In this document: positions 12,801-23,377 of the stretch, piece after piece
How the letters are laid out: each line of letters opens with the position of its first letter
How positions within the stretch are numbered: position 1 is the stretch's first letter
NCBI GenBank assembly: GCA_002633025.1
Contig: NMRB01000071.1
Location: 466,476-530,475 of the forward strand
DNA length: 64,000 nucleotides
Source: Notospermus geniculatus
Taxonomy: Eukaryota; Nemertea; Pilidiophora; Heteronemertea; Lineidae
Direction: 5' to 3'
Program-made: the position numbers and the translations under genes
The notes under the pieces: model-generated
Databases searched by the model: none
Seen by the model: only the letters and a program-made list of their open reading frames with translations
Told to the model about the DNA's origin: nothing

Positions 12801-15800
12801 GTTTATAACCCCAAATTATCAGTGTCGACTGAAGAGGCTGCAGACAGAAAACCCGTAAATTTTGGCCAGGGTTTAAAAATTTGAAAATTGTCTCAGGATT
12901 GTCCCAGCTATTATCGCAGATTGTCGCAAACAGCCGCAACTGAACGCCAAAAAACGCTGATTGTCCTTAAGTTTACAATAATTCTGCGAAATTTTTGCGA
13001 CGCTTCTGCAACAAATCTGCGATATTTTCTGCGATTGTTTGCGTAACGTAAAAAATACAATCGCACGCAAATTGTCGCACGTGTGAGAGCGGCTTAAGAC
13101 TGCACGCACAATGTCAGGTGCATTACCAATACAAAGCAGGTCCATCAACCATTGTAGCCTCTGTATTATGAATTTGAAGCGCAATTACTGACTTCACAAA
13201 CCAGATCCCCGAAGGGTTGTATAAGGAAACAAACCTTTCTGTCAATATTGATCATCTGCCAAAAGATAGGAACTTTTTTCATCCTATCAACCATGCTTGC
13301 TGCTTGGCTGGTGTACAGCAGTGCCTCCATGTCGTAGTTATCAACAATCCACTTGCGTCTGAAAAGTAGCAAAAATCATCAATTTAATTGATAAACGTCG
13401 ATGTATATACCGGTAGGCCTATTCAAGGATGGCTTGGTCGCTGTCTCGGTCATTGTGGCAGATTGGATAAGTCACCAGTCAAAACTGCACAAACCCCAGT
13501 AAAACACTGAGTAGATGGTGGCATATGATAGACATTTTGAAATCAGAAGGCCTCTGGTCACTTTGCCTTTGGACTATCGGGTGAGTGGAGTGCAGTCCAA
13601 AGGCAAAGTGACTGGAGGCCTTGAAATCTCACTATGTATGATGGGTGAATGCTACTGTCACGAGCTGTTGTCATATACTACTATACAGCATCATGAACTT
13701 ACTTGGTCATGACTTTGAAACGCTTTTCAAGTTTATCTGCTTTGTCCCAGAGAGCATTCTTGACAGCACACTGCATGTCCTTGATTCGCGCTGAAGCTAC
13801 GTCCTGGTTCATCTTCTTGTTGTAGAGACCAACAAGGGTAGGTACAGTATGCTCTACCTGAAAACACAAATTATTTGTAGAATACATGTATATAACTAAA
13901 TATAAGCAGTCTTAGTTCCCTTCTGCATCAAACTCTCAGATTATTACAACCATGATCTGAACCCATTACCTCAGAGGTGACTAGTGTGGATGTTAACACT
14001 ATGTCATTCTGACACCCCGTGGATATCAACCACAGCAGAACATAGGCCAAGAACACTACTGATAGATCTTCTTGATGTCTCAACTACACAACTACATAAC
14101 TTTTATTTGTGAACAAAATGAAGTAAATTGACACAATAAGTTGGCTCCTCAGCACAGCTTTATGGCAACTCATTCTCGAAGTAAGACAGCTACCTTTGCC
14201 ACCATGTTGGCGATTCTTGTTACTAGTTTTCTAGCCAAGGACTGAAGGTTCTCTTCGTCACATTGGTCAACGAAGAATGGGATGGCAACAAGGGATCCTT
14301 CACTGAGGAGCAAATCCATAACGACCTGCAAATAACAGGAATATCAAATGAAGATGTATCTATCCCTGACTTGGCAAATCATTGAGGTTCAGTGAGTCCA
14401 AAGTTTGACATCCTCCCACAGCAGGGGTTTTTACCTCGCTCCTCTTCATCCACTCACACAAAGAGGAACGAGACCAAAGCCCTGCTGTGGGCGGATGAAA
14501 GTTTGAAAGCTCCATCTGGAGCAATTGGGCAAGTTTTGTCAAGTTCAGTTGCAAGCAGGCATGGCAGGAGTAACACTAACAGACAGACTGCCATGCGCGG
14601 AATACATTGCCTTTTCTCTTTGCGTATCAGGGGTAAAGAAAACAGATGAAAGGGGGCTCAATGCCCCCTAAACTTTCATAGTCCATACCTGTTTCCTATG
14701 CACCTCGTAAATGTTCAAAACTGCCTCACCGAATGGTACACCAGTGTAAACTGCGAAGGGCCAGGGTTCTGGTTGTAAGCTGTTGAAGCCTCCCTTAATG
14801 AATTTCGCCAAGCTGAAGTCACATTCATCACCACGAAAAATCACAAGTTTGCATTGTTTCATGGACAGTATGTCCTTCTCATCAACTACATCTGGAAACA
14901 GAAATTCTGATGATGAAGTTCTGATTCCATCATGGAAAACAAAATCTGACTGCGAGTCCAAGTTGTTAAGGTGCGACCGTGTACTTCCAAGAAAACTAAC
15001 AAGTAACATAGGTCTAATGATATATACTTATAGAGTAGCTTACATGTTTGTGGTTGAGGAACATACTGGTCCACAAACTTCGTCAGAGGAGGACAAATCA
15101 GAGGACATCCATCGAGCTTTAAGGTGACATAATGATTGCATTTCATTGGATTTCCTGAAAATCAGAAAAGAGGAATACAGAGTAGAGTATAGAGATGATG
15201 CTTGAATATTATGTGCTGTTAAAATAGAAAAGTCCACTCTCATGCTCTAGACCAGTACCAAGTTTTCTTAGACTTTGTTGAAGCCATTTTATGTCCAGTG
15301 GGAAATCTGACTGAATCTGAATTGATCCACTCATCTATATGACATTTTAAAAGTGCTGCTCGCTTACTCTCAATACTGAACAAGTTACATGTACTTACCC
15401 CAGATAGGTGGAACCATGGTCACACCAGATAGGCACAGGTCAACGTCCTCGATGTTTTTTTGTGAGTGCAACAGGAGTGCAAGCCCACATGATGTAATCT
15501 TTTTGCAGCCTGTGAATTTCACCTAAAAAAAGTGAGAGAAGACCGATTTGTGAAAACGTTGATGTAACTTTGCCGTCTGCAGTGCATTTAATGAACAGGC
15601 TTCAAAAACTAATCTGAATGTAATAACACTCCAAATACGGTACTTCTGACGAGTTGAGCCCAATCAGCTTTTAGCATCTTACCTCTTTGAGTTCGCCTGT
15701 CAGCTGAACTAGCCACCTGATACCTTTATCAGTTACATGAACAGCACCTTTAAACAGAAAGATATATTACAGTGGTAATCCGTAATCTCGATAGATTTTC

Positions 15801-17457
15801 TTGAAGTACAATACAAGTATTACAATGACAAAAGCGGATATGGACAATTTTTCAATGGCGACGGACTAACAAACACCACAGTATAGTAATCTTGCCTCAG
15901 AGGTACTGTCCAGACAACGCACTCAACAGGAAACAAAACAACACCTTCCAGCAAGTCGTCTGCTTACCTGAACCAATGAACCGTGTCAGATGTGGAAGCA
16001 TGACATTGTGATCAAGGAGCAGTTTGAAAAACAAATCTGTCAGTTGATCCAATCCAGCAAGACTCAGTGAACCAAGTCTCTGGTTAGTGACTGTCTGAGC
16101 AAGGATATCCTATAAGAGAAGAAAGTAGCTAAAAACACATTTGAGACAACGTCACATTGTACAGCAACTAAAAAACTGCACTCTGGTAAAACATGTACGA
16201 ATCTACATTGTATAGTATGCATGTTGACTGGAATGGTGGTTGCCAGAAATAACTTTGGCACCAAGAAAATGATTTATTTTCTGCTGTTAACCATTTACCT
16301 GGAAGCATTACAATGTAGATTCATAATAGGAGTTTGTGGTCCTGAGATTTTGCATCCCAAGACTTTAGGCTAACTATAAAAATCCAATCCACTGCTGGAT
16401 TTGTGAGTTAGTTTGTGATGCTTACCTTTCCAGTGAAAAGAGGCAGACCACATTTAGGTTTCAGGTATGGTTTCAGAGCTCGAATGTTCAATGATGCTGA
16501 AATGAACACACTTCGAATAAAAAGTAAGGCGAGGTAAGAGGAATTCAGATTGGAGTTATTGAATAATCAAGACAGAGTCACCACTTATGAGGCACACTCA
16601 CTGCATGAACGAGAAACACATATTATAATTAAACTAAATGGGCAAAACACAAATGGCTCAACTGCTTGGGTGACAACTAGTAACTGAGAATGGGTCATCA
16701 TCACGACTTAAAATAAATCTCAGGTTGAGTGCTGAATGAAAGAGGGAACTGACTTACTTGGGTTTGGTTTCTCAACATCATGTGACGACATGCTGGGAGC
16801 ATTATTTGTCTGTGGCAGACCGAGAGAGCGCATCCCATCATTATACCTGCTATCAGCATCTGGGTTTGCCATGCCGAGTGCAGCAACTGAAGTATGCAAT
16901 GCCGCCCCGGGTGTTATTCCTCTATCTTGGAGTGGTTCTGCCTTTGCTTGCGTCTCGGCAGCTTGCATTAACCAATTCTGATATTCCTTCATCTCGGCAG
17001 CAGCAACTGCTTTTGAAATTCCATCGGTGTATGGCGACTTTTGCACTGCTTTTTTCTTCAATAGGAGGTCTTGACTATGATTTGAGGGAATAGATGGGGA
17101 TGGAATTGCCTTTTGTTGCTGAGTTATTCGAAAAGGAATGTCAACAGATTGCTCAGGCACTGTGTCTACAGATGGTGAAGGAATCAACATGTTTGTCATC
17201 TGAACAGGTGTTGGGTTTTGTTGGTTTGAAATCAGACGGCGTTCAAAATCCCTCCTTTGCTCAGTGTCTGGTCCGCTCGATTTTTTCTTTTTGCCTTTTG
17301 ATGTCGTTCGTTCACGCACTGGGCCTGGGGTGGGATCTGATAGTGATGCCACTCGTGTTGTAGCAACTGATGATTCCATGGGAATGAAAGGTGGTCCAGC
17401 ACTGGGCTTGGCAGTTTTCTTCAACTTTATCTCTTGATCCGTATTAACTTTCTTCAT
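678..17457 (-). CDS. Giant tandem ROCO (LRR-Roc-COR) protein, 3' end beyond window
   Basis: Thirty-six coding exons join in unbroken phase for 2145 residues and continue off the left edge. The ATG at 17457 follows an in-frame stop and opens a Ser/Pro/Lys-rich N-terminus (residues 1-233). Then come leucine-rich repeats (about 234-404), a degenerate Roc (405-609), a COR domain (610-925), a Cys-rich region (926-1068), a long beta-rich unrecognised part (1069-1570), a second LRR block (1573-1919) and a second Roc with P-loop GLGGAGKTS, switch II DFAGQ and THLD. Exons (minus order) include 17457-16758, 16496-16426, 16109-15968, 15747-15683, 15522-15399, 15154-15044, 14891-14689, 14325-14194, 13857-13703, 13358-13235, 12484-12245 and 12079-11855. 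ROCO proteins are intracellular GTPase scaffolds related to LRRK1/2 and MFHAS1. No kinase domain lies inside the window. The ligand and pathway are unknown. Confidence 0.85.
4034..4277. mobile_element. MITE, family with ATATTATTGCACAATAT arms (copy 1)
   Basis: Terminal inverted repeats: the left arm has CAATATTATTGCACAATAT then GGGGCCCAAAATGGGG, and the right arm has CCCATTTTGAGCCTCATATT then GTGTAATAATATTGTGC. It sits in a ROCO intron. The same ends occur at 7024-7160. Confidence 0.7.
7024..7160. mobile_element. MITE, same family as 4034-4277 (copy 2, shorter)
   Basis: The left arm TGCACGTTCAATATTATTGC and right arm GCAATAATATTGATCGTG match the copy near 4.0 kb, but the interior is about 100 bases shorter. 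It lies in the next large ROCO intron. Confidence 0.7.
7229..7931. mobile_element. TA-flanked TIR element, 703 bp
   Basis: Ends CAGTAAACATCGCATAAGTCGG (left, 7229) and its inverse CCGACTTATGCGATGTTTACTG (right, ending 7931) are perfect. They are bordered by TA on both sides (7227-7228, 7932-7933), as in Tc1/mariner/pogo insertions. The interior is full of AAGTCGG units and holds a second hairpin (about 7606-7737). No transposase frame, so it is non-autonomous. It is inserted in a ROCO intron. Confidence 0.8.
9352..10231 (-). other. Cys-rich, probable zinc-binding segment of the ROCO protein
   Basis: Exons 10231-10039, 9764-9611 and 9433-9352 follow the COR domain directly. They contain VPCPTC at the start, then CALCEQC, a CKY pair, HCDC, and CPSCGVCTKC at the end. 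This many paired Cys with CxxC spacing suggests one or more zinc sites. The opening VPCPTC resembles the VPCPxC that follows COR in LRRK1 (from memory of that family), so part of this may be a COR-distal element shared with LRRKs. Confidence 0.55.
12584..13094. mobile_element. TIR element with TAA duplication, 511 bp
   Basis: Ends AGCCGCTCTCACAC and GTGTGAGAGCGGCT are inverse of one another and are flanked by TAA at 12581-12583 and 13095-13097. This fits the 3-bp TWA duplication of PIF/Harbinger elements. The interior repeats TTGTCGCAAA-like units. It is non-autonomous and lies in a ROCO intron. Confidence 0.75.
13543..13623. repeat. Short hairpin with a 29-bp stem
   Basis: AAGGCCTCTGGTCACTTTGC and the following TTTGGACT pair with AGTCCAAAGGCAAAGTGACT plus GGAGGCCTT across an 18-base loop, with two mismatches. 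It is in a ROCO intron. It could be a tiny MITE or a pre-miRNA-like foldback. Confidence 0.7.
14400..14512. mobile_element. Small MITE, about 110 bp
   Basis: The left arm AAAGTTTGACATCCTCCCAC and CAGCAGGG are inverse to the right arm CCCTGCTGTGGGCGGATGAA and AGTTTG, with GAACGAGA-type pairing further in. Intronic. Confidence 0.6.
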
Positions 17458-17794
17458 TTTTGGTGGTTAAAGTTCGCTGCACCCTATCTACAACAAGCAA
17501 CACTCCAATCCTAACCTTTCATATCTGCCCGAGTGAAACTGAATTGAAAGCAAAACGTCAGCATGAACAATTATTCTGTTCCATTTCCCATTGGTTCCTC
17601 ATTCAAATTCCTTATCCCTACCCAACCGCTCCCTTCCAAGTTTTTAGTCCCTCAAGATCGCGCCCTGAACATGCCAAACACGTGCTTCCCGCGGAATTCT
17701 GGCGCCCTATTTATAGGCTAGGCTTTTTCATTTGGAAGTGGCTATTCTTACGACGATGCTTATTTTTACGACGATGCTTTTTTGGGAGTTTTTA

Positions 17795-17900
17795 GGGATT
17801 TAGGATTAGGGATTAGGGTTTAGGGAGGGTTAGGGTTAGGATTAGGGCTAGGGGAAGGGTTAGGGGTAGAGGTAGGGTTAGGGCTAGGGAGGCAGTGATA
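17795..17900. repeat. Interstitial telomere-like run
   Basis: About 100 bases made mainly of degenerate TTAGGG / TTTAGGG / CTAGGG units, in the divergent promoter region. Confidence 0.6.
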
Positions 17901-18223
17901 TAGGCCTAGGCATGATAGGCTAGGCTATCAGCATGATCAGTGACGGACAGTGGCTATAGGGCTAGGCCCCTAGGCCTATATGTCCTACCTATGATGTATA
18001 CAGGCGCCTAGGCCTAGGCCTACCGATAGGCTCTAGGCTGCTAGGACTAGGTAGCTATGCTAGGCCTACGGTAGGCCTACTCAGAGGCAGAGGTAGGCAG
18101 GCAGGGCCAAACAAAAACATGCCAAAGGGTCCAAAGTCAGAAAGCAAAGGAAGGCCTAAAATTTTTTAAAAGGCGGCGCCCAGACAGTGGCCGCAGAATC
18201 GGAATGTGCTAGGCCTAGCCTAA

Positions 18224-18774
18224 CAGTAGAGACCAAACGCCTGATCAGGCCATATGGCTTCATCAGGCAACCTCTCCTGATGAGGCTATATCGGTAGCTT
18301 GATGAGGCAACCATCTCAAGAATCAGAAAGAAACAAAGAAGAAACAAAGTGGCCGCAAGCGAAACAAAATGTCATATGACTAAAAGCATGTGCTTATACC
18401 ATACTTTGATCTCACCGTGCAATTCTCATATCTACCGTGGAATTATGACGTAATCAGTGTGTCAAATCAAAAGGTGTTTTCCATTAGCAGAAGCTGGAGA
18501 ATACCAGGATGTAGCCTCATCAAGCTACCTCCAATATGGCGGACGTAGCCTGATGAAGCCATCTGATGGAAAATCTGTTAAAAAACACTAACACAAGTTT
18601 GAATGAAAATACTTTTGTTACTGGTTGCTTTTAAATAGTGGATCACATGCTTTAGACTGAAAATCTTGAAGAAAAAAACATACAAGAAAAAAGAACAGGA
18701 AATTATCCACATGGCTTCATCAGGCTACCTTGCCTGATCAGGAGATGGCCTGATCAAGCGTTTGGTCTCTACTG
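18224..18774. mobile_element. TIR element with CTAA duplication, 551 bp
   Basis: Ends CAGTAGAGACCAAACGC (18224) and GCGTTTGGTCTCTACTG (18774) are inverse copies, flanked by CTAA on each side (18220-18223, 18775-18778). Sub-terminal GCCTGATCAGG and CTTCATCAGG units recur in both arms. No coding frame. Confidence 0.75.
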
Positions 18775-19352
18775 CTAAGCCTAGGTAGGTGTAGGCCTAG
18801 GCCTGCCTGCCCTAGGCCCTAGGCTAGGCCTATTCATCACACCTGTCAATTGTCATCATGTTTTCATCCATCTCATCATCTGAGCTGACATGTTCATGGT
18901 CTTGAGTCATGTGAGTGACATCCTACACACAGGCATGACAGGCACAGCTAGCTAGGCTACATGTCATGCATGTAGGCCTACCGGTCTGTCATGTACAAGA
19001 TCATGTATGTCATGTACATGATGTATGTGGGCCGAGGCCAGCCAATGCACTGCCACATGTGCTATGGCTAATGCACTGCACGTGGCGAATCAAACGACAT
19101 CTGTTGTTGAAAGAATAAATTACAAGTTGCGGCACTTTGGTGACCATGGTAACTGAATAATCGGCATTCTCATTGGTCAAAATCCTTCGTGAATGCTCGG
19201 AGTTTTCCGAACGCACCTGCCGACCGCGTTTGTTCTTATTTGGCATGACACTCCGCATCAACAACATAGGCCAACTTGCGATTGTTGTCGAGTGAGCATT
19301 TGGGTTGGTTGAATAAAGTGCGATCAAAATCATTTAGGGCCTATCTGGTAGA

Positions 19353-20583
19353 ATGGCAGACGGTGAATCTCAGCCCAAACCAGATGCAACGAAGGTGAAA
19401 GAAATAAGGATTCAAACTGGCGTCGTTAAAAGGTGATCAGACATGACAGATTCATCAATATCAATCTTCTTGTTGTGCCAGCCATGCATTATTGCTGCAT
19501 TGATTGGTTGCTGCATGTCATGATGTTTTTACGTACATACATTGGTCAGTGCATGCGGTCTGCATCCATAATGGTGTGGATATGTAAACGGAAGAGATGT
19601 CCTTATATAAAATGTCCTGCTTATTATTTCAGGACAGCAAAAGATGTTCTCTCCTATGTGAAAGAAGCTGAAAAAGAAGCTCAAGTAGTAGAGAAAATGG
19701 AAGCAGAGGGCAAGGATGAACATGATATAAAATTGAGAGTAAGTTAAAGCCCCACTGTATTGAATTTGAAAAACGCAAATCATCGCCGCGATTCTTGACG
19801 TCAGTGCACGACGTCAGCGTAGTGTAAAATGTACTGCGCTCCATCTGAATACATTAGGCCTCTCCCTGCAGTTTTTTTCAATGTGTGCTGAAAACTAGGC
19901 TTTGATTCTCTGAAGTAGGTATCAGACAGGCATTTTGGGGACCTTCACAAGCTATGAGACCTCTGTGCACTCTCTCCTAACATTTTGAAAATATCGTAAA
20001 ATTCAATACAGTGGGGCTTTTAAGTTTTTATTGAGTTGAGAGGCATTAATATTGTTATCATGAAGAACCTCGTCATGATGTCAGTTTTCAATTTCATCAC
20101 AAACATGACAAAGGAAGATGACAGATTAGTGGCTATTAAATATCCCTTGATGATTCAATTAATTTTCAATTTCAGCGAAATTGCTGGGAAGAAAGTAGGA
20201 ATATGATCAAAGTGCAAGGAAAGAGACTAACTGATGCACGTGATAAACTTACTGCCTTGATGGTAAGAACGGGTATCAATCTTGACCTCCATGAAATCTA
20301 TTCTAAGGACAAGCACTAGCAGTGTCCATGATATTACCAGCTGAAGGTGCATCACATTAGTTGTGTGCAATGTACCGGTATGATCATTCCTGAGGTTGTG
20401 AGGGCAAGATGTGTATAACATTGATTAATGTTTTCAAGTGTGTAGACCTCTATGGGATTACATAAATCTTTTTTCCAGAAAGAAGTTGACAATGATGAAC
20501 TCATTAAAGAAACTGATGAATACAAGAAAATGATGGAAGTTTTAGAAGACAGTAAGGAAGCATTGGCAGTAGCAACGCAATAG
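19353..20583 (+). CDS. TBCA: Tubulin-binding cofactor A
   Basis: Four exons (19353-19432, 19633-19738, 20176-20262, 20479-20583) encode 125 residues, against about 108 in human. TBCA is a small three-helix chaperone that captures beta-tubulin released from the chaperonin on the way to alpha/beta dimer formation in the cytosol. The family signature near residues 16-27 (VKEIRIQTGVVKR) is present, followed by an almost continuous charged helix with EKMEAEGKDEHDIK and a C-terminal EYKKMMEVLEDSKEAL. The ATG begins MADGESQ, a few residues longer than vertebrate N-termini. The gene is divergent from the ROCO gene, 1.9 kb apart. Confidence 0.93.
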
Positions 20584-21436
20584 TTCTGGAAGGCTGCCCT
20601 CTGACTCTTGACTTTCTGATATTTTTATATGTGCTGAAGGAGTTCTCGGATGTTTCTGTCAGCATTGTTCGAGTGAACTGTTGCACATCATGATTTGTAT
20701 CAGTGTTTAAGTGGTGTTTTTAGGAAGTAATTTAATTTTGAGATTTGTTTGGTAAGTCTTGTCGAATTTCATGGGCCAATGGAAAATATGGCTGGTATAC
20801 CATAATTCTTCACATGCCTTCCTCACATGTACACTGTTTTTGATTTACATGTTCAAAGTGAACACTGGATGATGATTTTAGAGTATCAATTTAGCAATCA
20901 TGATGGAGCAAGGGCGAAAGTCTTTTTTCAGGTTAAATTCTTACCCAGTGCCCGTACTACCTGCAGTAGCTCGGAGATCAGACTGGCCTCCATGCTAGTG
21001 ATTCCTGGTATTTTGATTACCTGCATGATGTCTCCCTTGATCTTGGCACTATGGTGGTAAAATGTCAACCAGAAAGACTTCAAGTAAACATTCCATTGGC
21101 TGAACAGCATTGCCCAAAACAATTACATCAATATATTGAAATTCATGTCTCAATTTTCTTGTACTTAGTTAATCCTTCCCACTTGTATTGTCTGCTCAGT
21201 TTATTTCAATAATACTAACTACTTTCATATAGAGCTGTTCAAATAAGCGATCATTAAAAATTTCAACAAACTCTCTTTCTCAGAGGCGTCTCAGAAAATG
21301 CTGAAGACTGTTGACATCCAAACGAAAGTACAAGAAGTACCAACGAATTGAACAGGTCCCTGAAAGTAAAAGGAATACAAACAGATTGCTAAGAAATAGA
21401 CTCGCCAAAAACATGTTTTTTTTCACAATTATTTCT

Positions 21437-21442
21437 AATAAA
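21437..21442 (+). promoter_or_regulatory. Poly(A) signal candidate, TBCA
   Basis: Canonical AATAAA 854 bases after the TBCA stop codon. A nearer non-canonical signal cannot be excluded. Confidence 0.35.
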
Positions 21443-21926
21443 ATACAGATAATTTATATCATATCATTCTTGTTGTTCACATTTCTTGGTTCGAAATCAA
21501 ATTTTTCTTGAGTTCTTTCCTACCGGTATGTCATGAGGAGGAGGAATCAAGTTGTCTCTCACTGGCAACAGTTCACTCGTTGAGGTGACAATTTAGTCCA
21601 GTTCAATCAAATACCTCCTTACCAAGTTGATTTAGTGCAGCAGTTCGCCATATGAAGTGTTGTGCTCTGCCATTAATGATGTAACTTCATCTTGTTCCAT
21701 ACTAGCGTGATGAACAGAATCAGATTGCCAGCATATCAGCCATGAATGTGGTGAAAGGCTCCTTGCAACCTATGTTCAAAGTGGTCTTCTGAAGAGGAGA
21801 TTTAGCTTTTTCCTCGTCTGCACAGGCAGGAAATCTCTGGCACACTGACCAACACTGGATGAAAATACCACTTTCCTGACTCTTCAAGCTTCTCATCTAA
21901 TAGATGATAATATTTTTGGAGTGATA

Positions 21927-22157
21927 CTATCACTCCAAAGGAGTGCAGCACCTGACGGTCAGTGTTAGTGTCATGACATCCCACACGTCATTACATGATG
22001 TCTTGACACGAGACGAAAAAAAATCAAATTTATTTCCGATGTCATGATCGCTGAAACAACTGGACTTTTTTTCGAGTCGCGTCATGGAGTTCAGAAATGA
22101 CGTGCGGGACGTCATGACGCTGCACCGCCAGGTGCTGCACTCATTTGGAGTGAGAGA
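21927..22157. mobile_element. MITE, about 230 bp, ACGTCA-rich
   Basis: The left arm TATCACTCCAAAGGAGTGCA then GCACCTGACGGT is inverse to the right arm GCACCGCCAGGTGCTGCACT then CATTTGGAGTGA. Inner arms carry CACACGTCATTA and AATGACGTGCG. Confidence 0.75.
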
Positions 22158-23022
22158 GTCTATTCACACTTCATGATTTGCAAGGGAATTCAAAAGAAGA
22201 ATGCCAAATGCTGAATGCAGGAGATGAAAAGAACGACTGGAAATGACACAGCTCTCTGAGATGGCATCTTTATTTTCGAACATATTGGTCTGAAGACATA
22301 AAAAACAGTAAATTTTCTATCAGAATATTCTGAGCTGAGAAATGTGCACTAAGAGACGAGTAAAACGCTAGCATAAATGTGCAACAGCTATGCAGATAAG
22401 GCCCAAATAAGTGGCACAACATTGTTTTTGATAAAGTAACAAGTCGCTCACATAGCTAAACTTGTGTGATTTTAATATGATGGACTGTTACAGTGTAACT
22501 TCTGCCAGCAATTTTTTAAAGGGGTGGGATAAAAAGAAAATTTGACAGAATTCTTGGTCAAACACATAAGTTTTGACTTTTTAAGGGGGACATCCCCTTG
22601 TCCCCCCTCTGGCAGAAACATTGCCATAGCGAGTGGAGGAAACAAGTGAAGATCCTTGCCAAAGGCAGGATGGCCTATCTTTCGTTAGGCACCTATTCAC
22701 ACCACACCAATGACACATTAACCTGAGTGCCCCACAGATCTCTACTGGCCAAATTTGTACATGTATTCTTTTCAAACCAATAGGCCTACTCATTGGTGCA
22801 TTGTTATACTCAAATAGACTGAACAACATACCAGAAAAGCTGCACCCCATTATGAGATCTTTTATCTATCGATTCATCCATTCACTCATGCTTTTTATCA
22901 CTTGTTATTCACCTCATTGGAATGTTCTGCAATGGAGGTCAATGTTTGACACAAAGGTAAAAGGCAATATGAACCTCCCCCCCCCCCCATGACTGGACAA
23001 ATTTTTGAGGTCAGCATAATGG

Positions 23023-23377
23023 GCCGTATGAATAAAAAAGAGTATTAACTTGCTAGTAGAAGTAAGTAGTAAAAGTATCTACTAGGTAGTATTCACTGAA
23101 AGTAAAAGTAAATACTTAATTTCATATGAATAAACTTTTACTTTTACTTCAAAGTACCTACTCCTACTTTACTAGTTTCTACTTGTCTGCGACCTAAACT
23201 GACTGCTCTGAAAGTGGCTGGTTGGCCACTAAACGCTTCATTCGTTCAACTGCTATGTGCGAATGAACGGCTGTAGGCCTAGTTTGATCTTCTGCCCCTA
23301 GTTTCCATAAATGAATAATATCTGATGGAGCGTTCTNCTAGTAAAAGTAGGTACTGTTTTTTATTCATATGGCCCAA
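23023..23377. mobile_element. Hairpin element with GGGCCGTATGAATAAA ends, interrupted by N
   Basis: Left ATGGGCCGTATGAATAAAAA and right TTTTTATTCATATGGCCCAA form inverted ends; GTAAAAGTA / TACTTTTAC repeats line the interior. An N sits at 23336. Confidence 0.65.

Larger units (their letters stand above)
10461..14891 (-). other. Module 1: degenerate Roc plus COR domain
   Basis: Exons 14891-14689, 14325-14194, 13857-13703 and 13358-13235 encode a Roc-like fold. Its first strand, CKLVIFRG, is followed by DECDFSLAKF where GxxxxGK[ST] should be; the switch II position reads TGVPFGE instead of DxxGQ, and GLYNKK stands where THxD should be. Exons 12484-12245, 12079-11855, 11357-11229, 11078-10871 and 10606-10461 then encode a recognisable COR domain, including VMYFPNQKDDLFL, WFSQVIAVIM and a long helical second half. 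The COR match is clear; the Roc assignment rests on position between LRR and COR and on strand-by-strand likeness to module 2. Confidence 0.7.
17458..19352. promoter_or_regulatory. Divergent promoter region between ROCO and TBCA
   Basis: The two start codons face away from each other across 1.9 kb. The stretch holds a telomere-like TTAGGG-rich run (about 17795-17900), a dense cluster of AGGCCTA octamers (about 17880-18110 and again 18775-18835), and a 551-bp inverted-repeat element (18224-18774). I see no clear TATA box; the shared upstream DNA suggests a bidirectional promoter, but that is inference. Confidence 0.5.

Noticed and set aside
16758-17363. Plus-strand frames over ROCO exon 1
   Set aside because: Antisense shadows; the minus frame has a start preceded by an in-frame stop and joins in phase to the next exon.
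19010-19333. 107-codon minus frame just upstream of TBCA
   Set aside because: No recognisable motif, overlaps the TBCA 5' region, low-complexity start; no splice or homology support.
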